Of a stretch of DNA of 64,000 nt, positions 12,417-24,522 are shown in pieces. This DNA comes from Morinoia aosen (taxonomy: Eukaryota; Arthropoda; Malacostraca; Amphipoda; Talitridae). Made by a program: the position numbers and the translations under genes. Location: positions 23,058,683-23,122,682 of the forward strand of contig CM059560.1 in NCBI GenBank assembly GCA_030386875.1. The letters are read 5' to 3'. The notes under the pieces were generated by a model that worked only from the letters and a program-made list of their open reading frames with translations, was not told where the DNA came from and made no database searches. The first letter of the stretch is position 1; the number at the start of each line of letters is the position of its first letter.

Positions 12417-14230
12417 CAATAAGTATTTCAAGAAAAGTTGATTCAAAGAAAATAAATTTTTGCAAATAAATAGGTGCTTAAAAGATACTTCACACCGTTT
12501 CCTGTAATATAGTCATACAAAACTTTTAGAATGGTTCTAGCAGTAACAGTTCTGACTCCCTCTTTTGTAAGTCAAGTGTCTCCCACGTCTACGCTGACGT
12601 TCGTCTATCAGGGTCTGATTTCTGTTTTGAACACTCCATCACGGTGGTGCCGAATTCGAGGTACTGTAGTTGCCGCTGTCTAAGTAAGCACAATCCTGTC
12701 TTTTTTCTCTAAGTTAGAATTCAATAATTCAGTGCATGAATGGGTGATGAAATGAAAGTTTTCTCACAAATTTTTTTGCGCGATACTATGGTCACATCTC
12801 TGTTAAGCCAGCGCATAGTTATCAAGTGTTCATCGTCCAATTGACAGTGACTAGACTCGTAATATAGGCAAAACAGCCGCGAAGTTTGTTGCCGCTCCTG
12901 TATCCGCTGTGACGGAGCCACTACGAATGATTTTACTCGGTTGGCCTGGGACAATACTGGCGCACGTTGGCGTTCTCCACAAAACTTCGCCCTATGGATG
13001 GCTAAGTGTGACGGTGGTTGCGTTGGACCACATTAGACTAATTATTCTACAAATCATTGTTGTTTCAGGATTTTTTTACTCCTGACATAATTCTTCACAG
13101 CTGTGGAGCTGGCTAAAATGATTTTTCTTGTACAGTTACCTTCTCTATTCTAAAAATAGTTTAAAAACTAGACGATGACTCACAGCCTGCAGTTACTTTC
13201 ACCTCGCGTTTCCCCTTCTTGGAAAATCTCTTTTTAATTTCTCGGCTGATTTTTTGTAATATATTTAGTTAGTTGCCTTTTGTTTTTTTGGAGAAAATAT
13301 TGGATGTTATGCCGGTGGGCTCAGTAAGCCTTAAAACTTGATCATAGAAGCCTTAGCTAAACAGCCCGCTAAAGAATTGGTTCGCTACGAAGCGTCTCAG
13401 ATTAAGACCTGGCTCACAATTATTTGCACCAGACGATGTCTTCAGAACAACTGCAGCGTCGCCTAATTTGCTCGAGGCCTACATAGTCGCGTAGGAAAAA
13501 AACGAAGCATCACATTCATTTTCATGACGTATGGAAATACCGTAGTTCCATATTTTTATACGACTCCTTCGTAATTTATTTTAACAACGGCCTATCTTGC
13601 TAAGAAAAATTGTATAAATGCAAGCAAAGGGAAAAAATTTGCGAATGACATTATTTTATCTTCACGAGCGGGTTTTCTCTCGTTGAATACTCTTCTTCGA
13701 CTTTGGAGCATAAAAATTGTTGCCTCACTTAGGGTTCATTAACGTCAGATTTTCAACAAACAAGATTTTTGTGTGGAATATAGTTGACGCATTCATCCTT
13801 AAGTTATTTATGAATATGAGGTTTGGACTATGAACATACCACGCATACGAATTTATGCACAGTGTTCTCACTATGAATAAAGAAAAACTAAGACAGTGAA
13901 AAGTTGGTGTATTACTTGTAGGGGACGAAATTATTGGCAATCACGTAGAGACAATGCGCCTTGCATGGCATTTCAGGTTTGCAATCCGGTGCAGCGCGAC
14001 ACGCTATCTAATGAAGTGTTCACGTGAGATCAATGAGTAGAACGAGAGTGGTGTACCGAACTATTGTTATACTTTGTCCTAGTTACCGAGTGTCTTGGTG
14101 ACTCTGTGAAACGTTCTCACAATTGTATAATTTTTAGTGAAGCATGCGATGTCCCAAGCACACACGATTTAGTGTTGCTCATGAAAATACAGATTAAAAA
14201 ACCTTTGAACTAGATCAACATTTAAAATTA

Positions 14231-14585
14231 ATTCCCCCACAGGGGATACAACTATTGTATCTGTGGGAATTAGCGCTCCCAGGGGGAAATGTAGCTGAGC
14301 TGAGAGTTCGGTAGGCCTTCTATTTGTTGAAATGAAATGTTTTTGTTATGGTAAGGACCACCTTTTTTCGGTTCACTGTCTGGTTTTTCAGCACCTCTGA
14401 CTTTCTTCTTCAACTTTCATCTTATTTCATAATCTTTTTTCTTAACTCACTGTTTTAATGCCATTTCTGCATAGATTCTTCGTTCCCTTATCTCCATACT
14501 AAATGGTGCCTTCCTTCTTCCTCTCTTCGATGCGCGCTCTTTTTTGTAGCGGTAAGGGAGGCTCAATCTAACTTATAATCTAATC
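14231..14585 (+). repeat. SINE-A copy 5, with target duplication
   Basis: Short-form copy with a good head (aggggatacaactattgtatc) and a taatctaatc tail. The flanks tttaaaatta (14221-14230) and tttaaatta (14586-14594) are a near-perfect target duplication. Confidence 0.9.
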
Positions 14586-15003
14586 TTTAAATTAGTCATA
14601 GCTAGACGATTCCTCATTTAAAGGATGTTGCGTTAAAGAAATTGCACTGAAACTCATCTAGATATTTAGCTATAATTCTTGTATGAGGATTAAACTTGAG
14701 TTCGTATTGAAGGAGGTTTTAGGAATCGTATTTACCCATTTACGTTCAGGTGAATAAAACCTCACTGATGGTACTGTAAATTTTTCGAAGTGAATCTGTA
14801 AGTTGCATGGCCCAGCTACCTGTTTGTAGCTCCGGTGTTGACTCGTCCCTTGTATTGAGCCCTGTGCCTCTCTGGTGTGCATGTCAAGAATGTTGGTTGT
14901 GTCAACACAAATTGTTGAGTTTATAATTATTTATTCGTAGTTCGCGACTGCTGCCTGCCCCACCCTTCAGGTATGTTCAGCGAATTCAATGTCCGCGTTG
15001 TAG

Positions 15004-15023
15004 ACTTCCTACACATAGGAAGT
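15004..15023. repeat. Perfect short hairpin
   Basis: Arms acttccta and taggaagt enclose a caca loop. It sits 12 bp before the longer hairpin, and its left arm sequence recurs in that hairpin's loop region. Confidence 0.8.
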
Positions 15024-15035
15024 ATAGTATTTAGT

Positions 15036-15074
15036 AATACCGTCATGAGTAGACTTCCTACTCATGACGGTATT
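15036..15074. repeat. Perfect 17-bp hairpin
   Basis: The arm aataccgtcatgagtag (15036-15052) is followed by the loop acttc and the exact reverse complement (15058-15074). There are no mismatches, which is unusual in unconstrained AT-rich sequence. It could be a transposon end, a small-RNA precursor stem or a recent foldback event. I do not recognise the family. Confidence 0.85.
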
Positions 15075-15204
15075 CAAAATTACCAAATTCTTTGTCAGTA
15101 TGGTTGCAAGTTTTCAAATGTGATATTACCGCATCGAGGTATGATTGACGAGCTGTGAAACTAAACTGAAAATGTTTGGCGGGAAAGGCTCCGTCAAAAC
15201 TTGG

Positions 15205-15555
15205 TAACATCCCCTGAGGGGGGATACAATAGGTTAGGTTTGGTCTGTTCATCCCACGCTATTGGGACTGGCGCCTCAGGGTGCACTGTTAGGTTACCTC
15301 AGCAACAGATAAGCTATTGGGTCTTCTTCATTTGCGTGCCTACTCTGCTTTTTTGAGTTTCCACGTCTTCTTCATAATGTTTACTAGTTCCTTTCATCTT
15401 CGTTCGAAATTTCTTTTTTCTAAGTGGATGGTACTTTGTGTAGGAAGTCAAGTATTCATAGATTCATAGTTTTCTCCAGTTCATACTAAATGGTCTTTCT
15501 CTTCGCCTTTATTGAAGATCGCTTACGGCGTGGCTATTTAGTATTGAACGTATAC
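15205..15555 (+). repeat. SINE-B copy 1
   Basis: Shares the overall plan of SINE-A (cccctgagggggg head, actaaatggt and late cttta...gatcgc blocks) but has a different 5' half, including aggttacctcagcaac and a gtgcctactctgctttttt block. Two relatives lie at 17355-17700 and 59205-59950. I treat it as a sister subfamily. Confidence 0.65.
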
Positions 15556-15874
15556 AATAACATGGCTGCATTTATGTTCAGAGCGTTTTACGTGATACGG
15601 AGTTCTGCACCTGCACCTATATCTGGCAGGTTACTAACCATATACGCAATTATATGTTCTATGAATAGGCTTGCTGCGAAGTGCCGCGCACTTGCTGGCC
15701 CTATTGTCCCTGGCCCAAGTATTCAGATTCTTGTCTGACGTGTTTTCTTCGTCTGTCTGGAGATAGTGCTATCAAGTCAGCTGTACCTTGTGCGTCCCCT
15801 TGTGTAGGCTCCACGTTAGCTGATACTGCTGCTTCTTCTTCCTGGTTCTCATCGTACTGTCTTGGTATGTGCCG

Positions 15875-16208
15875 GTCTCAATGTTGGTGATGTGACGGCT
15901 GTCCCATGGTTGGTGATGTGACACTTGTCCTATGGTTGGTGATGTGACGGCTGTCCCATGGTTGGTGATATAACGGTTGTCCCATGGTTGGTGATGTAAC
16001 GGTTGTCCCATGGTTGGTGATGTAACGGTTGTCCCATGGTTGGTGATGTAACGGTTGTCCAATGGTTGGTGATGTGACGGCTGTCCCATGGTTTGTGGTG
16101 GGACGGCTGTCCCATGGTTTGTGGTGCGACGGCTGTCCCATGGTTTGTGGTGGGACGGCTGTCTCATGGTTTGTGGTGGGACGGTTGTCCCATGGTTGGT
16201 GATGTGGT
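15875..16208. repeat. 26-bp minisatellite, about 13 units
   Basis: Units of 26 bp built around gtcccatggttggtgatgt, with two interspersed forms (ggtgatgta/gacgg and tgtggtgggacgg), the second clustered at 16090-16190. Because 26 is not a multiple of three, each strand reads through all three frames and creates repetitive ORFs (15772-16308 on the minus strand, for example). These ORFs are by-products, not genes. Confidence 0.9.
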
Positions 16209-16669
16209 GTATCCAAGGAAGTTGGATACATGGAACCGGCATCGCTATCTTTTGCCAGTCAAGCGAGTGAAGCCACTTCTGCCGTCCCAAGCCCCGCCCA
16301 CCCGGCATTAGGTCCCTGTGTGGAGGTGGTGTTGCAGTGGAGGGGTAGCACCACCTCCATCATCAGCGACTGAAGACCGCGCTGTTAAATGGCAGACTTG
16401 CGCTACTCTGTGCTATACGTTTTTTTCTTAAGCAAATATTTCAATTGCATCCTCGCTGAATGATAAAGAAACTCATATTGAGGAAACTCGTCCTTGACCG
16501 CAGCGTGGATAGCGGCGCCCTGTCACGCTGAGTGTCTGACACGCACTGAGCCCCATCTCCGTGTGTGTGGCACTGTGTGCCCGTATACCCTACAGCTACC
16601 GAAAATTGGAATCACTTTAGAGCGCTGATGCCGCCTCCATTCTTAAACCTCCTTGGGTGTATCGTACTG
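16209..16669. other. No gene recognised
   Basis: Moderately GC-rich flank of the minisatellite with no recognisable domain or repeat copy. Confidence 0.5.
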
Positions 16670-17030
16670 TCCCTTTAGGGGTCAACAACTAATGTATACA
16701 TGGAAATTCGTGTCTTTAGGGGACAATGTGAGGTCCCGATTTAAGACATAAGTAGGCTTTTTTTTTGTTGAAATAATTTTTGTCTTGTTTAAGACGGTAG
16801 ACTGCTCTCTTGTTTTTCAGTACGTCTATCTTTTTTCTTCAACTTTAATTTTGTTTCATAGCCTTCCTTCTTTGCCTACTGTTTCTATGTGCAGGGGATC
16901 TTGTGTGGGAACACGCATTGTGCATGGATACCGCGCTCCCTTTAACTCCATATTAAATAGTGCCTTCATCCTTCCTCTCTTTGGAACGCTTTTGTTACGG
17001 TTAGGGAGGCTGACATCCACTTATCTAACT
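16670..17030 (+). repeat. SINE-A copy 6
   Basis: Old long-form copy; the head is degraded (ccctttaggggtcaacaac) and the aggggatcttgtgtgggaac segment is present. It ends near cttatctaactg. Confidence 0.8.
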
Positions 17031-17354
17031 GTATACAACTGGAAATTGGTCCAATTTCACGCCTAGCAGTGTTGAATAAGAGAAAGATTAGAATCATGTC
17101 CTAGACGTGGCGATTTGTGCTCGTCGTGTAAGTGTGAAGATCTTGCACAATGGGTGAAGTTTCCTGAAGCAGAAGTGATTTTTTTCAAACTTCTGCAGTG
17201 AGTCATATTAAAATCTATCGCTTTGATTTGGTCACATTTTTTACCGCTGTGTTGTTTCCAGTTTTACTGCAGGTAATAAATTCTAATCATTTTGGTGATG
17301 TGCTGTAAAAACTCATTTATTCTTCTCTGGTTGATTCATTGAAATAAGTTCCTA

Positions 17355-17700
17355 CGGGAGGCATAAGATAGAGAGCAAGTTTAGTTCAGTTTGCCTAGTC
17401 TGCGGAGACTGGCGTCCTCAGGGGAGATGCTCTTACGTTACCTCAGAAATGGAAAAGCCTTTAAGACTTTTACCTTTCGTGTTCACTAACTTCATTCAGT
17501 TTTCTTACTTTATTTTAGTATCTCATATTTGCCTTTTCTTCCTCTTTCTTTTTAACTAGCTGTTCCTGTTTGCAAGGTATCCTGCGTAGGAATACAATCT
17601 GTGCACAGTTTCAGATACAGTAAATGGGCCCTTCTCTTTGCTCTTTTGAGATCGCCTTCGTTTTCTTCGGGCGTCTTCTTACTAAATAAAGCAATCAATT
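17355..17700 (+). repeat. SINE-B copy 2
   Basis: Diverged relative of the copy at 15205. It has ggagactggcgtcctcaggggag, a ttacctcagaaa block and a 3' half with gcaaggtatcctgcgtaggaatac. Confidence 0.6.
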
Positions 17701-18956
17701 TATTCTTATATTTAAAATGTAGTAATGAAAAAGTATGACTCTTAGGAAATTGATGAGTTTTAATTGTTTGACTGGTGACCGCGTTGCGGTGGACCCTATT
17801 GCCAGGTGCGGTGATGCAGTACAGTCCAGTAAGGGCACACACACGTGTGCTGCGCTGACTCGTCCCTCAACTGAACGTTATCCCTTCGCTCCCTCACACC
17901 TGTCCCTGCTCTCTGTCATCTCGTCTTACTGCACTCTTCCACTGCGCAATAATCAACTCACAAACCTGCGTCTTGTACTTGTCGTCTTACTTCAACTCAG
18001 TTTCTAGTTTGCCTCAACACGCTGACTGTGACGAGTTAACTTGAGGGTCAGTATTCAACTTTGATTTAAAGTCAAAAGTCGTTAGCAAGTTTATAAATAC
18101 CAAACTTAAATTAGGGCAAATAAAACACCATTAATTTGAAACGAGTTCCAAAAAATTTCAAACAACCTATCAACAGGTCGTTTCGTAGCAGGAAAAACTT
18201 GAGCACAACCCATCGATTGGTCGTATCGCAAGCATCGTGTTGAAGTTTTCATTGCTTCTCTATGTGTGCTCAGTTCTTTTCAGGTAGTGCTCGACACTAG
18301 TGCCTTTCAACGCGTTTTTTACCTGGGCAAATTTACTGTAGTGAATAATAATACGCTTCAGAATATTGCTGAGATTGAAAATTTAACACATCGCGCGTCT
18401 GCTCTTTCCCATTAGCGTTGAAGTCTTGGAGAGCCTACATGATGTTTGTAGCTGCTTGGGACAGAATACCAAACTGTTGTTGCTACTAGTCGAGTTTTAA
18501 ACTTTGGTTGACCTTGCGTGTTCTCCTAAGTTGCGGCTGTAGGTAGCGCTCTTTGTATTATTGCTCGAGGGTCATCTACCAATGCTTGTCTTACGCTAAT
18601 AACGAGTGTTGACGTCGTGTTCAAGACCTCGCTTCGCTGCAGAGTTCCCAAGCACACAACGCTTCAGAGAATTGCCTGAGTGCGTTTAATGGCAGCACGA
18701 GCTGTGATGGACATTATTATTTTCTTCTTCAGTAGAAATGACATTCATAAGCAAGGATGAACTTCAGTTGTTTTATTGCGCAGAAATCCCTTGTGGATAT
18801 AAAACTTTTTTGCTCCCATTGCATTTGTTTCCATTTTTGTCACTGTGGCCTCTTTTGAGGGCGCGCAGGAGATGGCGATATCCTTATCAGTGACACTAAC
18901 GCTCATATGCCGCGCTATCATTAGTAAACTTATCAACTCTGCCTTCGTCACATATC
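17701..18956. other. No gene recognised
   Basis: ORFs at 17735-18007 (+) and 18745-18975 (-) have no recognisable domain. No repeat copy was identified. Confidence 0.5.
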
Positions 18957-19240
18957 CTTTCTCAAGGGGATACAACTGTTGTGCAAGTAGGAATTAGTGC
19001 TCATAGGTGTTTCGTTGTTTTCTTGCGAACCGTATTTTTACCGCTTTCTTTAAGCTCTTTAACTTTTTCCTCATAAATTTCATCAATCTTACTGTGTATG
19101 AATATTCTCAGGGTGAGTAGACGTATCGGGGTGGGTAAATTCCCTGATACCTCAACTCTATGCTAAATGGTGCATTCCTCTTTCCTCTCATTGGAACACA
19201 TTTTATGTGCTTAAGAAGTCTGAAACTTGCTAATAACCTG
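18957..19240 (+). repeat. SINE-A copy 7 (internally deleted)
   Basis: The head tctcaaggggatacaactgttg is followed by a jump to the tttcgttgttttcttgcgaacc block, so the gtgagg...ggtaggc segment is missing. The ctaaatggtgcattcctc block near the 3' end is clear. Confidence 0.75.
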
Positions 19241-22200
19241 ATTTTAATCACTAATTCTTTAGTGGAATAAGTGCTTATCAGTAGCAATTCAAATTAATCA
19301 CATACTCGAAAAGAATTATGGCCAAACAGTTATGAGGCTCTGATTTCGTAATGATCGGCTTTTACCTCGAATACCTTCGATAGTTCGTGTACGCATTTCA
19401 CTTTTTAAAGTTATAGTCTGGTTGAGGTGTTTCCAGGCAATGTTAGAGCACTTGTCGGATGTATGCTGAGGGCAAACTCCTGCTATTCACAAAATAGTGC
19501 AGCCGCTATTGCTACTGCCTCGAATTGCGCGATTGTCTTCGCTGCTTTTGTTACCGTGGTTAATCTATCTGGTTGTAAAACTATTAATAATATCGACGCT
19601 ATAAAAGCCGGGCAAAAACTGGCACGCGGAGCGTGACTAAATCGTGAATATTTCAAAATCATCGGATGAAATACCAGTGCAGTATTGCCCTTGGTTACTG
19701 GATTACTACAATTAACGCATTGCCCTGATCATTGTCACTGCTGTGTTGCTGTGTTACGCGGGTTGCAGGAAATAATACATTATCCTGATTACGGCTGCTG
19801 CTGTCTTGCCCTGGTTACTGTCATTAATAAAAGACCTTGGTAACTGCTGCCGCTATGCTGCGTTGATTACTGCCATTATTACATCAATCTGATTACCGTC
19901 ACTGTTGTATTGCCCTGGTTACTGCCACGCACACATTACCCTGTTCACCGCTGCATTGCTGTGCTTCCTGCCACTGTTGCCCGTCACGACCGCAGCTGCA
20001 GGTGGCGCAGCTGTAGCGGCAGCCAGAGGTCGGTGACCGGCGCGTGCCCAGCTCCAGGTGAAGTGGTCAGACTCATGCAGTTGCGCACCACGTTCTGCTC
20101 CTAATTTATCACATCTTGCACCTTGACATGTAGCGCTCGCTTCTTCCTAATTAATCTCAACTCTTACTTTTTTTCATACTATCATTGTTTTTTCCATTTG
20201 CCTTGTCTCACGGTGTTAGGTCGAGTAATTCGTAAGTGTTCACTAATTGTCATTATTTTTATTGTTATCTTTATGTTACGTTTGAGAAATTAAATCGTTA
20301 CTTTGTTTGTTTGTTTTGTGCTTATTATTTAAATGCAAGACTGGTTCAGTTCCAGTCACGCTTCATTGACATCAAAGAACTTGATTCTGAATAATCGCAC
20401 CGGCTGTTTTTGCTCCCATGGCGAGGGAGGCCATCATTTCTGATCGGGTTTGACGGACGAAATGTTTTTTGGGAAGTGAGCTGTGGAGTGTTCTGTTCCT
20501 TGTTGTCCGATGCAGTGTGTTGACATCATTCTCGTAGTTTCATTGATTTCTGAACTCTTGAGTGTTCGACAGTCAGGATTTGAAATTTGAAATTACGTTA
20601 TACACAAACCAACTAATAGCTTTAGATACGTGTGAGAAAATTTTATTTATGTAACTTGTCCGCTTCTGTCTCGTTATCATCTCATGTGCGTTTCTTCAGG
20701 GGTGAAAGCAGCCCAAGCATGCAAATCTCGGAGCATTTTAGTTTACGTGCGACTGTTCGTTCATTTGTTGACAATGAACATGACAAGTTTGTTTATTAAT
20801 TATCATTTGAGGAAGCTGAAAAATACCAATGTGTTAGAAAATCGCCAAAAAGAATCAAGTGGTTATTATAGAGGTAAATACCTCGCGCTCTAATATGTAT
20901 GAAATGTGTGAAATCGAGTAATTTGACTTGCTTTAGCGAGCAGAGCTTTCAAACAACAAGGAACCTCTAACCATCTTCGAGGGGAAACGCGGGTGAGAGA
21001 AACCACGAAACTGCGATGAAATTTCTCTGTGCCGCCTCTTCGACCGTGTGAAATATATCTATATTGATAAACATTCAGCCGCCTCGGGCTAAGTTGTTCG
21101 CCTGTGCTGGCTGATAACACAGCTACTTTTGAGATGTATCTCATTTATTTAGTCCTGTTCGTCGCCTATTTTGTTTCTCAGAGCTGATTTTCGTTGAATT
21201 TAACACTTTTTATAAAAATGTAGGGATAACGGGCCCAAAGCAAATTCGGTTCTATGTTGCTTATGGGCTGTACGAATATATTTTGTTCTTGTCGGGGCAG
21301 TATTAAATAAGTTTTCAAATCTACGTTCCTGGATCTTCGAGTTGTAATATTGCAGGCAGACTGGCAGAGCCATAGACTGCCTTCATGTATGTTGAACATT
21401 CTAACGTTTATTTAAACTTTTTTTACGTATGAAAAGCGTGGTACTAAACGCTTTCGTGAATATAAAAGTTTCGACTTCTATGTACCCTACTTCAGCTTTG
21501 AAATAATTCATCCATATTTTCTTTTATACATCGGTAATTTTTTAGCTAAAAGTAAATTTTACTTCCCCTGCCAGCTATTACAGGAAAATAGATGACATTG
21601 GTGTTCAGCTTAATCTTTTTCTTTTAACGATTCTACGGATGTATACCTTAGAGAGTGCTTCCAAATCACTCGAAAATGTGGGAATGTCAACGTGAGGCAA
21701 CATACTAGTGACAAAACGAGTCAGTGAATGTGAGTGCCGGCGTTGTCGTTAGCAGATATACATTTCTTAAACTTATCTTTATTTGGTTTTGATTTCATTG
21801 AAACTAAAGCATTTTTGCACCACAAATATTGGCAGATAAGCAGAAATTTACCTGCAAAAAGCTACCGAGATCGTTAAAGGTTGCCGAGTTGCTGTCTTAG
21901 CCCATCCCATAATGGGCATCTAGCTGCACGAACGAGCATTTAAGTGGCCGCGGATGATGTGAACTTCTGACCATTTCTAAGAAGTGCTAACCCTGCTCTT
22001 GGAGGGCATTCGTGGGAGATGAACGACATGCCAGCTTCGGGTTGCGCAACTTTACCTGCAGGCTTGTCCTCATAGCATTCTTTTTCCTACGCACAGCAAT
22101 CGTCTATCCTGGAGCAACCCAGAGAGCCCCATTATCGCGCTCTTGTTTGCATGATCGAATCCGGGTCTCAAAAGTTTTTCATTTTCGCATTCGATGCCAT

Positions 22201-22326
22201 GTGGACTTCGACAACTATACGATATCTGGTTAAAGGCTGCTTACTCGCTTCCTACTTTAGGGAGACCTCATTCTTTTGTTCTCTTCATTTTGATTTTAGC
22301 ATTCAAGTCTTAGTTGGCATTATTGT
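19241..22326. other. No gene; includes a degenerate tandem repeat
   Basis: No coding gene is recognised. At about 19,680-19,980 the phrase ttgccctggttactg recurs (19,685, 19,806 and 19,909, the first with one change) together with ctgattac motifs at uneven spacing of 100-120 bp, which suggests an eroded tandem array. The rest looks unique. Confidence 0.45.
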
Positions 22327-22338
22327 TGCTTTCGCTCC

Positions 22339-22696
22339 TCCCTCAGGGGGATACAACTATTGTATCTATGGGAATTAGCGCTCCCAGGGGGACAATGTGA
22401 GGGCCTGAGCTAATGGTTAGGTAGGCTTTTTTTGTTGAAATAATATAGGTTCTTGTTTTGTTACGGACCATCTTTTTTCGGTTCACTGCTGTCTTGTTTT
22501 TTCAGCACCTACTACTTTCTTCTTCAACTTTAATCTTGTTTCATGAAATTTTTTCTCATCTTACTGTTCCTATCCCCTTTCTGCATAGATTCCTCGTTCC
22601 TTTAACTCCATACTAAATGGTTCCTTCTTCCTTCCTCTCTTTGGATCTTATTTGTTGAGGATAAGGACGCTTAAACAAACTAATAATAATCTAACC
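22339..22696 (+). repeat. SINE-A copy 8, with target duplication
   Basis: Well preserved short-form copy. Its duplication is tgctttcgctcc (22327-22338) and tgctttccctcc (22697-22708), 11 of 12 matching. The head hairpins are intact. Confidence 0.92.
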
Positions 22697-22806
22697 TGCT
22701 TTCCCTCCAGTTTTTTTTAAAATAAATTCTACACAGTGGAGCATAATTTTCTGTTTCGTAGTTTTGATTTTATCTCTATTGGCAGTCTTCCAGATTCAGA
22801 AAAATG

Positions 22807-23108
22807 ACCGAGCTGAGAGTTAGGTTGGCCTTCTTTATGTTGAAATAAAATGTTTTTTCGTTATTATGTTACGGACCACCTTTTTTCGGTTCCACTGTCC
22901 TTTCTTTCAGTCCCTTTGACTTTCTTCTTCAACTTTTATCTTATTTCATGAACTTTTTTCTTAACACACTGTGTTTAGGCCCCTTTTGCATAGATTCCTC
23001 ATTCTCTTATTCTCATTCTCTTCTAAATGATGCCTTCGTCTTTTCTCTCTTCGATACGCTCTTTTTGTAGCGGTTAGGGAGGCTTAAACTAACTTATCTC
23101 TTAATCGG
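22807..23108 (+). repeat. SINE-A copy 9, 5'-truncated, with target duplication
   Basis: Begins inside the element at cgagctgagagttagg. The 9-bp duplication agaaaaatg lies at 22798-22806 and 23109-23117, so the truncation happened at insertion, as expected for target-primed reverse transcription. Confidence 0.85.
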
Positions 23109-23137
23109 AGAAAAATGTCCTATTTTGAAGTCTTTCT

Positions 23138-23415
23138 CCCCCACAAGGGGTACAACTTTTATAACTATGGAATTGGCGCTTCCTAGGGAAAAATGCGAGG
23201 CCTTGAGCTGAAGGGTAGTAAAGCCCTCTTTTTGTTGAAATACAATTAACTTTTTGTTTAGTTACACACTATCTTTTTTCGGTTCGCTGTTCGCTGTCAC
23301 CATGTGATGCATAGATTCCCTGTTTTTAAATTTCATACTGAATTGTGTCATCTTTCTTTCTCTCTTTGGAACTTATTTATTGTGTTTGGTAAGGCTCAAA
23401 GTAACTTATCTGATT
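23138..23415 (+). repeat. SINE-A copy 10 (internally deleted)
   Basis: The head cccccacaaggggtacaac is recognisable. About 100 bp is missing between the ttcggttcgctgt block and the gatgcatagattccc block. Confidence 0.75.
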
Positions 23416-24190
23416 GTACCTGTAAAGCCTTTCCAAGCGACTGAATTGTGATTGAAAATATTGAGTGACTGACTGATAACATTTTTATTCATTTCTAGCA
23501 CCGAATTCTGCGAGCGGGCTCAAGAATGCTGCGTTTGTGTAATTCTGTTATTTTAATAGGAAATATAAATTGACTCAACTACCTAAACGTAAAACCATTC
23601 TAATGGTTTATTGTCCTCTAAGCTGACGTCAATCTAAGTGAAGGAGCTCAAGAAATGTTTGAGATAAAGCAGTATTCCACGACAAAATGTTTCAAATGAT
23701 CTTGCGGGCATGTCAATCCAAATATGGGAGAAAGGGCAGTTGGTAGAGGGTGTCGCGTCATGCAGATGATATGGTTGCACAGCTGCTGCTGCTGCTGCTG
23801 CAGAATGTACTCGTTTTCGCTACGCTTTTGAAGGGCCTTGACTGCAGTGTTCAGTGTCACGCGCTCATCTATGTCCATTAGGGGATGCTGCACGTACGAA
23901 GGAGCTGCTCTATTGGAATTAACCTGAAGTGTTTCTTCAGGATCTACACTTCTCTGTTCATGATGTGTTCTGTAATGAGTTCTTCACTCTGACAGCTGCC
24001 CTGCCTGTCTTCTTCACTGTACTTCCTGGGAATTAGGCTTCTTAGGTAATATTCGTAGTCGCTCTCTCTTCTTGTGAGTGGTTATTACACGTACAATTAT
24101 ATATTCACGTAGAACTTTCCAGTATTTGTTGTTCTCCTGAGCGTCTGCAGACCTTTCGCGTCACAAACCTACTGAACGAGTGTCATCATT
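23416..24190. other. No gene; short CTG run
   Basis: No gene is recognised. A (CTG)6 run lies at 23782-23800, and the minus-strand ORF there (23648-23893) encodes a short glutamine run with no other domain. Confidence 0.5.
23782..23800. repeat. (CTG)6 microsatellite
   Basis: Six uninterrupted CTG units. Confidence 0.9.
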
Positions 24191-24202
24191 GGCATTTTCT
24201 GC

Positions 24203-24510
24203 TGTGGGACAATGTGAGGGCCCGAGCTGAGAGTTAGGTAGGCCTTCTTTTTGTTGAAATAAAATGTTTTTGTTATGTTAAAGACCACCTTTTTTCGGTT
24301 TACTGCTGTCCTGTTCTTCAACACCTACTACTCTCTTCTTCAACTTTGGTCTTGTTTCATGATCTTCTTTCCCAACTTACTGTTTCTATGCCTTTCTGCA
24401 TAGATTCCGCGTTTCCTTAACTCCATACTAAATGGTGCCCTCCTCCTTCCTCTCTTTGGATCGCATTTGTTGCTGGGTAGGTAGGCTAAAACTAACGACT
24501 AATCTAATCT
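24203..24510 (+). repeat. SINE-A copy 11, 5'-truncated, with perfect target duplication
   Basis: Starts within the element at tgtgggacaatgtgaggg. The perfect 12-bp duplication ggcattttctgc lies at 24191-24202 and 24511-24522. The tail ends ctaatctaatct. Confidence 0.93.
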
Positions 24511-24522
24511 GGCATTTTCTGC

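Larger units (their letters stand above)
8102..14220. other. Six kilobases without a recognisable gene
   Basis: The largest stretch free of identified repeats. It contains a G-quadruplex motif (9205-9228), a TATAG-type microsatellite (12381-12416) and scattered ORFs up to 146 codons (11846-12286, +) with no recognisable domain. The part from about 8,280 to 8,440 and from 9,120 to 9,280 is visibly more GC-rich than its surroundings. Confidence 0.5.
14598..15200. other. No gene; contains two adjacent hairpins
   Basis: No coding gene is recognised. The notable content is the pair of perfect hairpins at 15004-15074. Confidence 0.5.

Noticed and set aside
15772..16308. 178-codon minus-strand ORF and overlapping ORFs as repeat proteins
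   Set aside because: They follow from the 26-bp minisatellite; several frames on both strands are open at once.
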